From Actinomycetota bacterium (GTDB lineage Bacteria > Actinomycetota > Actinomycetes > S36-B12 > CAIYMF01), in the NCBI GenBank assembly GCA_009699025.1, contig WLOZ01000168.1:1-5357 (forward strand): a stretch of DNA of 5,357 nt, read 5' to 3'. A program made the position numbers and the translations under genes. Numbering within the stretch: position 1 is the first letter of the stretch; each line of letters starts with the position of its first letter. A model generated the notes under the pieces. The model had not been told where the DNA came from and did no database searches. It was given only the letters and a program-made list of their open reading frames with translations. Shown one piece after another: positions 1 through 5,357 of this stretch.

Positions 1-1304
1 GAGTACAGGATGGTCGGCAGGTTCGCCGAGGCCGCGACGGCGAACGCCAGTGCCACCAGGAATGCCACATTCTGGTTCTTGGCCAAGATGCTGCCGGCGA
101 TGGCGACGACACCGATCACCACCGAGGTGATCCGCGCCACCTGCAATTCCTTCTCGACGGACACGTCCCCCTTCTTCATCGCGTGCGCGTACACGTCGTG
201 CGCGATAGCGGCGCTGGCGGAGATGGTCAGCCCCGCCACGACGGCCAAGATCGTCGCGAAGGCGACCGCGGAGATGAACCCCAGCAGGAGCGTGCCCCCG
301 AGTTCGTAAGCGAGCAGCGGCACGGCTGAGTTCGCCTTGCCAGGCGACGCGAGGATTTTCTCGGGGCCCACCAACGCCGCAGCGCCGAATCCCAGCACCA
401 GACTGCACAGGTAGAAGAGGCCGATCATCCCGACCGCGGAAGACACAGACCTGCGGGTAACCTTCGCCGAGGGCACGGTGTAAAAGCGCATGAGCACGTG
501 AGGCAGCGCCGCGGTGCCCAGCACGAGCGCGATCGAGAGCGAGATGAAGTCCAGTTTGGTGGTCGTGCTCTTCCCGTACTGGCCCATGGGCGAGAGGATC
601 TTGCTGCCCTCGGGGCTCTTGTCAACAGCGGCACCCAGGACGTCGGAGAAGTTGAAACCGTACTTGCCGAGCACCCACGCCGACATGAGAACCGCACCTG
701 CGATCAGCAGGCCGAACTTGATGATCTGCACCCAGGTGGTGGCCCTCATGCCACCGATCAGCACATACACGACCATGAGGAGGCCGACCACCGCGATCGT
801 GATCGACTGCCCCAGGCCGTCTTGCTGACCAAGCAGCAGATTGACGAGGGAGCCAGCACCGACCATCTGGGCTAGAAGGTAGAACAGGCAGACGGCGATC
901 GTCGAGATGGCGGCCGCGAAGCGCACAGGCCGCTCGCGGAGTCGGAAGGCGAGAACGTCGGCCATGGTGAACCGACCGGTGTTGCGCAGCATCTCGGCCA
1001 CCAGCAGCAGGGCGACCAGCCATGCCACCAGGAAGCCGATGGCGTAGAGGAATCCGTCGAAGCCGTAGATGGCAATGGCTCCGGCGACTCCGAGGAAGGA
1101 TGCCGCCGAGAGGTAGTCGCCGGCGATGGCGGCGCCGTTCTGTCCGCCCGTGAACGTTCGTCCGGCCGCGAAGTAGTCGGTCGTGGTCTGATTCTTGCGA
1201 TGCACCCTCAGGACGATCACCAGGGTGATCACCACGAATACGAGGAACATCCCTAGGTTCACTGCCGGGCTGATGTCGCTGCCAACTGCGGTCGCGGCCC
1301 TCAT
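1..1304 (-). CDS. actP: ActP/MctC-like sodium:acetate (monocarboxylate) symporter, partial (C-terminus off the left edge)
   Basis: This is a sodium:solute symporter (SSS) family permease in the cytoplasmic membrane, expected to bring in acetate or related monocarboxylates with Na+. I translated the reverse complement from the ATG at 1304-1302 and it stays open for 434 codons to the edge. The family usually has about 530-550 residues, so roughly the last 100 are missing. Hydrophobic segments begin near residue 17. Typical ActP features are DYFAAGR at 43-49, GDYLSAASFLG at 62-72, GFDGF at 81-85, RFTMADVLAFRLRERPVRF at 111-129, GGMRATTWVQIIKFG at 184-198, and the TM8-like GLTISASAAIAHDVY at 358-372, where SSS proteins place Na+-coordinating Ser/Thr. 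No clear Shine-Dalgarno precedes the ATG, but it overlaps the stop of the DUF485 gene, which fits translational coupling. Actinobacterial MctC carries pyruvate, propionate and acetate, so the substrate is inferred. The family call is firm. Confidence 0.93.
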   Translation of the reverse strand, partial: MRAATAVGSDISPAVNLGMFLVFVVITLVIVLRVHRKNQTTTDYFAAGRTFTGGQNGAAIAGDYLSAASFLGVAGAIAIYGFDGFLYAIGFLVAWLVALLLVAEMLRNTGRFTMADVLAFRLRERPVRFAAAISTIAVCLFYLLAQMVGAGSLVNLLLGQQDGLGQSITIAVVGLLMVVYVLIGGMRATTWVQIIKFGLLIAGAVLMSAWVLGKYGFNFSDVLGAAVDKSPEGSKILSPMGQYGKSTTTKLDFISLSIALVLGTAALPHVLMRFYTVPSAKVTRRSVSSAVGMIGLFYLCSLVLGFGAAALVGPEKILASPGKANSAVPLLAYELGGTLLLGFISAVAFATILAVVAGLTISASAAIAHDVYAHAMKKGDVSVEKELQVARITSVVIGVVAIAGSILAKNQNVAFLVALAFAVAASANLPTILY

Positions 1305-1654
1305 CGCTGCACCGCGTCACGATCAGCGCGCTCAAGCTCGGCACGCATGCTGTCGGCCCTGGGGTCGAGCTCCTTCTTGGCATGGCGCAGATACAGCCAC
1401 GTAATGATTCCGGTGCTGACGAACTGCAGCAGCCCGAAGATGATGGCGATGTTGATGGCGCCCCACACCGGTGTGGCCATCCACTCGGTCGCGAAGGCCG
1501 CGCACAGAACGAAGGCGAAGTACCAGACGAGGAAGACCACGACCATCGGGAACGAGTATCGACGGAAGCGTGATCGGAGTTCGGCGAATTCCGGGGTTTC
1601 CTGAGCTGAGATGTAGGCCTCGGGCGAGGGCTGCGCTCTGTGCGTTGCGGTCAT
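1301..1654 (-). CDS. DUF485 family small inner-membrane protein, partner of the acetate symporter (YjcH/MctB-like)
   Basis: This 117-residue protein has an N-terminal soluble stretch, two membrane spans (about 36-55 and 66-88) and a charged tail. Family hallmarks are EFAELRSRFRRYSFP at 22-36, WYF at 44-46, the central GAINIAIIFGLLQFVSTG at 65-82 and YLRHAKKELDPRAD at 88-101. DUF485 genes are commonly found directly upstream of ActP/MctC symporters, as here. Their molecular role is not settled; an accessory or stabilising role for the permease is inferred. The stop codon TGA overlaps the symporter ATG as ATGA. I chose the ATG at 1654-1652 because GAGAG lies 8 nt upstream. A GTG at 1663-1661 is in frame and would add three residues, but it overlaps that same GAGAG and has no ribosome site of its own. 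Confidence 0.9.
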   Translation of the reverse strand: MTATHRAQPSPEAYISAQETPEFAELRSRFRRYSFPMVVVFLVWYFAFVLCAAFATEWMATPVWGAINIAIIFGLLQFVSTGIITWLYLRHAKKELDPRADSMRAELERADRDAVQR

Positions 1655-1662
1655 CGATGGCA

Positions 1663-1667
1663 CTCTC
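1663..1667 (-). promoter_or_regulatory. Ribosome binding site deciding the DUF485 start
   Basis: GAGAG on the minus strand ends 8 nt before the ATG at 1654. It overlaps the alternative upstream GTG (1663-1661), which makes the ATG the better start. This is the first gene of the visible minus-strand operon, so its translation may also feed the coupled symporter. Confidence 0.5.
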
Positions 1668-1674
1668 GGGGCTG

Positions 1675-1693
1675 GGTCCGGAGGAGTCGGACC
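1675..1693. repeat. Inverted repeat in the leader of the DUF485-symporter operon
   Basis: GGTCCG and CGGACC form a perfect 6-bp inverted repeat around a 7-nt centre, about 20-40 nt upstream of the DUF485 ATG. It could be a repressor or activator site, or a leader hairpin in the minus-strand transcript. There is no U-tract, so it is not a classical terminator. Arms this short arise by chance in GC-rich DNA. Confidence 0.3.
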
Positions 1694-1732
1694 GGTGGGA
1701 GGTCAGGTGATGGTGGCCTAGGTCGCGTGTGA

Positions 1733-1752
1733 CAGGCTACTGGAGCGGCCTG
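1733..1752. repeat. Inverted repeat in the divergent intergenic region
   Basis: CAGGC and GCCTG are separated by 10 nt, giving arm centres 15 bp apart. The repeat lies near the middle of the 168-bp divergent region between the DUF485-symporter operon and the aldo/keto reductase, where an operator for either could sit. I could not assign convincing -35/-10 boxes in this region on either strand. Significance is uncertain. Confidence 0.22.
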
Positions 1753-1789
1753 CTCTGCGGTGACGCCGGTACCTCCGCGGGTCGACGAC

Positions 1790-1814
1790 CACCATGATCG
1801 CGCGCCGTGGTGAG
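1790..1814 (+). promoter_or_regulatory. Ribosome binding site of the aldo/keto reductase inside a possible hairpin
   Basis: GGTGAG at 1809-1814 sits 8 nt before the ATG at 1823 and supports that start. CACCA at 1790-1794 is the exact complement of TGGTG at 1808-1812, so a 5-bp stem with a 13-nt GC-rich loop could cover most of the ribosome site. The ribosome site is reasonably supported; the hairpin as a control element is speculative. Confidence 0.4.
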
Positions 1815-1822
1815 ATGGGGCA

Positions 1823-2680
1823 ATGCGCCCTGAAGCTGGCACCGTAACCTTCGGCCCGTCGTCGGACCACCCCCTCATCGTCAACCGTCTCGGTTACGGC
1901 GCGATGCGTATCACCGGCCCCGGCATCTGGGGCGACCCGGCCGACCCGGCTGGCGCCGTCGCGCTGCTGCGACGAGCGGTCGAGATCGGGGTCGACTTCA
2001 TCGACACTGCCGACTCGTACGGGCCCTTCGTGTCGGAGGACCTCCTTCGCGAGGCGCTTCACCCCTACGACGGCGTTCTGGTGGCGACGAAGGGTGGCCT
2101 TACCCGCCAGGGCCCCGACCAGTGGCACTCGGTCGGTGTCCCGAAGTACCTGCGCCAGTGCGTGGAGATGTCGCTGCGCCGGCTCGACGTCGAGCGCATC
2201 GACCTGTGGCAGCTGCACCGCATCGACCCCACCGTGCCGTGGGAGGATCAGGCAGGGGTCATCGCCGACATGGTGTCCGAGGGCAAGATCGGCCACGTGG
2301 GCCTGTCGGAGGTGTCGGTCGAGCAGGTCGAGCAATTCGCGACCGTGGTCCCGATCGTGTCGGTGCAGAATCTCTACAACGTCACCAACCGACAGAGCGA
2401 GGCCCTCGTCGACCACTGCGAGGCCACCAACCGCGTCTTCATCCCCTGGTTCCCCGTGGGTGCCGGGCCGCTGGCTCGTGTGGGAGGACCCCTCGACGAG
2501 ATTGCGGCGGCGGCTGGGGTCACGGCGTCGCAGGCGGCGCTCGCGTGGCTGCTGGCGCGATCGCCGCTCGTCGCTCCCATTCCTGGCACCTCCTCGGTGG
2601 CACACCTCGAGGAGAACATGGCGTCGGCCAGTGTGGTGCTGACGCCCGAGGTGCTCGCCGCGCTCGACGCCCTGGTGTAG
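1823..2680 (+). CDS. Aldo/keto reductase (NADP(H)-dependent oxidoreductase)
   Basis: This complete 285-residue protein is a cytoplasmic (alpha/beta)8-barrel reductase that interconverts carbonyls and alcohols with NADP(H). The N-terminal strand NRLGYGAMRITG (21-32) is typical of the bacterial AKR branch that includes YdbC-like proteins. All four catalytic residues are visible: D61 and Y66 in DTADSYGP (61-68), K90 in VATKGG (87-92), and H132 in DLWQLHR (127-133). Later family signatures are GKIGHVGLSE (154-163), VQNLYN (181-186) and the cofactor-phosphate loop PIPGTSSVAHLEEN (252-265). Length is normal for the shorter members (about 280-290 residues). The ATG has GGTGAG 8 nt upstream. The gene diverges from the DUF485-symporter operon and ends 184 bp before dnaE. 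YdbC relatives have been linked to pyridoxal reduction, but the substrate cannot be read from the sequence and no neighbour indicates a pathway. Confidence 0.94.
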   Translation: MRPEAGTVTFGPSSDHPLIVNRLGYGAMRITGPGIWGDPADPAGAVALLRRAVEIGVDFIDTADSYGPFVSEDLLREALHPYDGVLVATKGGLTRQGPDQWHSVGVPKYLRQCVEMSLRRLDVERIDLWQLHRIDPTVPWEDQAGVIADMVSEGKIGHVGLSEVSVEQVEQFATVVPIVSVQNLYNVTNRQSEALVDHCEATNRVFIPWFPVGAGPLARVGGPLDEIAAAAGVTASQAALAWLLARSPLVAPIPGTSSVAHLEENMASASVVLTPEVLAALDALV

Positions 2681-2691
2681 CCAGCTGATCC

Positions 2692-2732
2692 GGGCGATTG
2701 TCCACCCGTGCCCCTGGGCGAGTGTCAACCGG
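2692..2732. repeat. Direct repeat, two 17-bp copies with 24-bp period, between the reductase and dnaE
   Basis: GGGCGATTGTCCACCCG at 2692-2708 recurs as GGGCGAGTGTCAACCGG at 2716-2732, with 14 of 17 bases identical. The copies start 24 bp apart, in non-coding DNA just after the reductase stop and about 130-170 bp upstream of the dnaE start. Possibilities are a paired protein-binding site or a remnant duplication. I do not recognise it as a known operator. Confidence 0.45.
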
Positions 2733-2751
2733 GCTGGTCGGCCCCGCCCGG
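2729..2751 (+). terminator. Possible weak terminator hairpin after the aldo/keto reductase
   Basis: CCGGGC at 2729-2734 can pair with GCCCGG at 2746-2751 around an 11-nt loop, about 50 nt after the reductase stop. It is followed by GGG and only two T residues, so it lacks the usual U-tract. An alternative pairing of GGGC at 2731-2734 with GCCC at 2741-2744 is also possible. A terminator role is plausible by position, but the evidence is weak. Confidence 0.22.
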
Positions 2752-2774
2752 GGGTTAGGGTGGGGGCTTCGGAG

Positions 2775-2805
2775 TGGATACTTCCCCCGCACTTCGAACT
2801 ATGGT
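2775..2805 (+). promoter_or_regulatory. Candidate dnaE promoter
   Basis: TATGGT at 2800-2805 fits the loose actinobacterial -10 pattern TAnnnT. TGGATA at 2775-2780 matches TTGACA at four of six positions. The 19-bp spacer is longer than the preferred 17-18. Transcription would start near 2812, leaving a leader of about 50 nt before the GTG of dnaE. This is the best pair I found in the gap, but it is no more than a candidate. Confidence 0.25.
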
Positions 2806-2852
2806 CAGACCCCGGTGCGATGCTTCCCCCGGCGGTTTCGTGACGGATGAGC

Positions 2853-2860
2853 AGGGGAGG
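2853..2860 (+). promoter_or_regulatory. Ribosome binding site deciding the dnaE start
   Basis: The purine-rich AGGGGAGG ends 4 nt before the GTG at 2865, and its GGGGAG core ends 5 nt before it. The other in-frame start, ATG at 2847, has only a weak GACGG upstream and lies just after an in-frame TGA at 2841-2843. The stronger site favours the GTG. Confidence 0.55.
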
Positions 2861-2864
2861 GTGT

Positions 2865-5357
2865 GTGGGCGACGAGTTCGTGCACCTGCACGTGCACTCC
2901 GAGTACTCCATGCTCGATGGCGCAGCCCGGCTCGGAGATCTGGTCGCCGAGGCGGCCCGCCAAGAGATGCCGGCCATCGCGGTCACCGACCACGGCAACC
3001 TCTACGGCGCCTTCGAGTTCTGGAAGAAGGCCACCGCCGCGGGCATCAAGCCCATCATCGGCATGGAGGGGTACTACGCCCCGCAGGGCCGGTTTGAGCG
3101 CAAGCCCTTTGACTTCGGCGGCGGCGGTTCCGGTAATTCCGGCAATTCCGGCGACGACCCCGCGGCCGGCAAGGGCCGGCAGAACTACACGCACATGACC
3201 CTGCTCGCCGAGACCACGGCGGGCATGCACAATCTCTTCCGGCTCTCCAGCCTCGCCAGCCTTGAGGGTTACTACTACAAGCCGCGGTTTGACCGAGAGT
3301 TGCTGCAGACCTACGGGTCGGGGCTGATTGCCACCACGGGGTGCCCCAGCGGCGAGGTCAACCGGTGGCTGCAGGCCGACAATTACGACAGGGCGCTGGA
3401 GGCTGCCGCCGACTTCCGCGACATCCTCGGCCCCGGCAACTTCTTCTGCGAACTCATGGATCACGGCCTCGACATCGAGCGCCGGCACCGCGACGACCTC
3501 CTTCGCGTAGCGCGGGCCCTCGACCTGCCGCTGCTCGCCACCAACGACCTGCACTACGTCTATCCGGGCGACGCCGACATGCACGACGTGCTGCTGTGCA
3601 TCGGCACGCGCACCACGATGGACGACCCCAACCGCTTCCGCTTCGACGGCCGCGACTTCTACCTCAAGTCAGGCGCTGAGATGCGCGAGGTGTGGAGCGA
3701 GTTGCCCGAGGCCTGCGACAACACCCTGCTGATCGCCGAGCGCTGCGAGGTGGCCTTCACCGAGGGTGCCAGCCTGATGCCCCAGTTCCCCGTGCCCGAG
3801 GGGCACTCCGACGAGTCGTGGCTGGTGGTCGAGGTCGAGCGGGGGCTGGCGAGCCGCTTCGCTCCGCACCCAGTGCCAGAGACCCACCGGGCGCAGGCCG
3901 AGTACGAGGTCGGCGTCATCATCCAGATGGGCTTCCCGAGCTACTTTCTCGTGGTGGCCGACCTGGTGCGGCACGCCAAGGAGAACGGAATCCGCGTCGG
4001 GCCGGGTCGAGGTTCGGCTGCGGGCGCGATCATCGCCTGGGCCCTCGGAATCACCGAGCTCGACCCGATCAAGCACGGGCTGCTGTTCGAGCGGTTCCTC
4101 AACCCCGAGCGCATCTCGATGCCCGACATCGACATCGACTTCGACGACCGTCGCCGCGCCGACATGATCCGCTACGCCACCGAGACCTACGGTGAAGACC
4201 ACGTCTCGCAAATCGTCACCTACGGCTCCATCAAGGCCAAGGCGGCCATCAAGGACTCCGCCCGGGCCCTCGGTCACCCCTACTCTCTCGGTGACCGCAT
4301 CACCAAGGCCTTCCCCGCCGCGGTCATGGGCAAGGACATCAGCCTTGCTGGCGCCTTCGACTCCACCGATCCCCGCTACGGCGAGGCCGCTGAGTTCCGG
4401 GCGCTCTACGAGGCCGAGCCCGACGTGCGCGAGGTCGTCGACACCGCCAAGGGGCTCGAGGGTCTCAAGCGGCAGCCGGGTGTGCACGCTGCCGGAGTGA
4501 TCCTGTGTCGGGAGCCTCTCATCGACGTCGTGCCGCTGTGGCGCCGCGAGCAGGATGGCGCCATCATCACGCAGTTCGACATGGGTGCCTGCGAGTCTCT
4601 CGGTCTGCTCAAGATGGACTTCCTCGGCCTGCGTAACCTCACGGTGCTCGACGACTGCCTCATGCATGTGGCACGCAACCGGGGCGACACCATCGTGCTC
4701 GAGACCCTCACACTCGACGATCCCGTTACCTACGAACTGCTGGGCCGGGGTGACACCCTCGGGGTCTTCCAGCTCGACGGCGGGCCCATGCGCTCGCTGC
4801 TGCGCTCGATGGTGCCCGACAGCTTCGACGACATCTCCGCCGTGCTGGCGCTCTACCGACCAGGGCCCATGGGCGCCAATGCGCACAATGACTACGCCGA
4901 CCGCAAAAACGGCCGCAAGCCGATCGTGCCCCTGCATCTTGAACTGGCTGAGCCCCTCGACGAGATCCTCGGCGAGAGTTTCGGGCTCATCGTGTATCAG
5001 GAGCAGGTCATGGCTATCGCGCAGAAGCTCGCGGGGTACACCCTCGGCCAAGCCGATCTTCTCCGCCGTGCGATGGGCAAGAAAAAGAAGGAGATCCTCG
5101 ACAAGGAGTACCTGCCGTTTAGTGACGGCATGAAGGCCAACGGCTACTCCGACTCGTCGATCAAAGCGCTGTGGGAGGTGCTGGTCCCCTTCTCCGACTA
5201 CGCATTCAACAAGGCCCACACCGCTGGCTACGGGCTGGTGTCGTACTGGACCGCCTACCTCAAGGCCAACTACCCGGCTGAGTACATGGCGGCCCTGCTC
5301 ACCAGCACCAAAGACGATAAGGACAAGTCGGCGATCTACCTCGGAGAGTGCCGTCGC
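2865..5357 (+). CDS. dnaE: DNA polymerase III subunit alpha (DnaE1 type), partial (C-terminus off the right edge)
   Basis: This is the catalytic subunit of the replicative polymerase, a C-family DNA polymerase that works at the fork with the beta clamp. Starting at GTG 2865, 831 codons are open to the edge, out of roughly 1,150-1,200 in full actinobacterial DnaE1. The PHP domain comes first: [13 protein letters not shown] (7-19), TDHGNLYG (41-48), E68, YTHM with H110, TTGCPSGEV with C160, and NDLHY with D228 and H230. The polymerase core follows: GPGRGSAAG (379-387), the catalytic aspartates of PDIDIDF (D421, D423), [10 protein letters not shown] with the third aspartate D585, LYRPGPMG (663-670), YQEQVM (711-716) and NKAHTAGYG (782-790). 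The C-terminal region, including the expected clamp-binding and OB-fold parts, lies outside. The opening [13 protein letters not shown] favours the replicative DnaE1 over the mutagenic DnaE2/ImuC type. An ATG at 2847 would add six residues. Residues 85-98 form a Gly/Ser/Asn-rich insert. Confidence 0.97.
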   Translation, partial: MGDEFVHLHVHSEYSMLDGAARLGDLVAEAARQEMPAIAVTDHGNLYGAFEFWKKATAAGIKPIIGMEGYYAPQGRFERKPFDFGGGGSGNSGNSGDDPAAGKGRQNYTHMTLLAETTAGMHNLFRLSSLASLEGYYYKPRFDRELLQTYGSGLIATTGCPSGEVNRWLQADNYDRALEAAADFRDILGPGNFFCELMDHGLDIERRHRDDLLRVARALDLPLLATNDLHYVYPGDADMHDVLLCIGTRTTMDDPNRFRFDGRDFYLKSGAEMREVWSELPEACDNTLLIAERCEVAFTEGASLMPQFPVPEGHSDESWLVVEVERGLASRFAPHPVPETHRAQAEYEVGVIIQMGFPSYFLVVADLVRHAKENGIRVGPGRGSAAGAIIAWALGITELDPIKHGLLFERFLNPERISMPDIDIDFDDRRRADMIRYATETYGEDHVSQIVTYGSIKAKAAIKDSARALGHPYSLGDRITKAFPAAVMGKDISLAGAFDSTDPRYGEAAEFRALYEAEPDVREVVDTAKGLEGLKRQPGVHAAGVILCREPLIDVVPLWRREQDGAIITQFDMGACESLGLLKMDFLGLRNLTVLDDCLMHVARNRGDTIVLETLTLDDPVTYELLGRGDTLGVFQLDGGPMRSLLRSMVPDSFDDISAVLALYRPGPMGANAHNDYADRKNGRKPIVPLHLELAEPLDEILGESFGLIVYQEQVMAIAQKLAGYTLGQADLLRRAMGKKKKEILDKEYLPFSDGMKANGYSDSSIKALWEVLVPFSDYAFNKAHTAGYGLVSYWTAYLKANYPAEYMAALLTSTKDDKDKSAIYLGECRR
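3128..3154 (+). repeat. 9-bp tandem repeat, three copies, inside dnaE
   Basis: TTCCGGTAA, TTCCGGCAA and TTCCGGCGA follow each other directly. Because the unit is three codons long, the repeat adds Ser-Gly-Asn steps without shifting frame. It encodes the middle of a Gly/Ser/Asn-rich stretch near residues 88-97 of the PHP domain, between the E68 and H110 metal-ligand motifs. Confidence 0.75.

Noticed and set aside
10..875. Plus-strand open frames opposite the symporter
   Set aside because: They are antisense shadows of the symporter frame, lacking family features or supporting ribosome sites.
622..1383. 253-codon open frame on the minus strand in another frame of the symporter
   Set aside because: It is Arg/Pro/Ser-rich and without membrane segments. 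The correct minus-strand frame gives a textbook SSS transporter over the same DNA.
1655..1822. Search for sigma-factor promoters or a small RNA in the divergent region
   Set aside because: Neither strand shows a convincing -35/-10 pair or a hairpin with a U-tract. Only the short inverted repeats were worth recording.
2094..2688. Two overlapping plus-strand open frames inside the aldo/keto reductase
   Set aside because: Both are Arg/Ala/Ser-rich out-of-frame readings of the reductase, which carries the intact catalytic tetrad.
1718..2998. 426-codon open frame on the minus strand across the reductase, the gap and the start of dnaE
   Set aside because: It is antisense to two well-supported genes, spans intergenic DNA, has His/Arg/Asp-rich low-complexity content, and matches no family I recognise.
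2805..3584. 259-codon open frame on the minus strand over the 5' part of dnaE
   Set aside because: It is a shadow of the dnaE PHP-domain codons, with no motif and no ribosome site of note.
3669..5219. 516-codon open frame on the minus strand, antisense to dnaE
   Set aside because: It lies wholly within the clearly real dnaE frame. Its protein is rich in V, G, D, E, L and H, as expected from reading GC-rich codons backwards, and shows no recognisable domain.
1..5357. tRNA, rRNA, CRISPR, insertion sequence, toxin-antitoxin or phage signals
   Set aside because: No regularly spaced repeats, transposase-like frames, terminal inverted repeats or cloverleaf-like sequences were seen. Nearly all DNA is accounted for by four ordinary genes.

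Overview
The window is strongly GC-rich, and its real genes favour G or C at third codon positions. With a DUF485/acetate-type symporter pair and a DnaE1-type polymerase carrying an intact PHP domain, it looks like chromosomal DNA of an actinobacterium. Genus cannot be fixed from the sequence alone.

Layout. Positions 1-1654 hold a two-gene operon on the minus strand. A small DUF485 membrane protein (1301-1654) comes first and overlaps by four bases (ATGA) the start of an ActP/MctC-like sodium:monocarboxylate symporter. The symporter runs off the left edge after 434 codons. A 168-bp divergent intergenic region (1655-1822) contains three short inverted repeats and no convincing promoter. On the plus strand, 1823-2680 encodes a complete 285-residue aldo/keto reductase with the full catalytic tetrad. 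A 184-bp gap (2681-2864) holds a near-perfect direct repeat, a weak hairpin and a weak promoter candidate. It is followed by dnaE (2865 to the right edge, 831 codons seen), the catalytic alpha subunit of DNA polymerase III.

How the genes relate. The minus-strand pair is a functional unit for uptake of short organic acids such as acetate, pyruvate or propionate. The reductase and dnaE share a strand but have no evident functional link, and the gap between them suggests that dnaE has its own transcription start. Nothing resembles a mobile element, CRISPR array, defence system or RNA gene. I see no undescribed system here. The best leads are modest: an apparently exonuclease-competent PHP domain in DnaE, a Gly/Ser/Asn insertion in that domain built by a 9-bp tandem repeat, and small repeats in the two intergenic regions.
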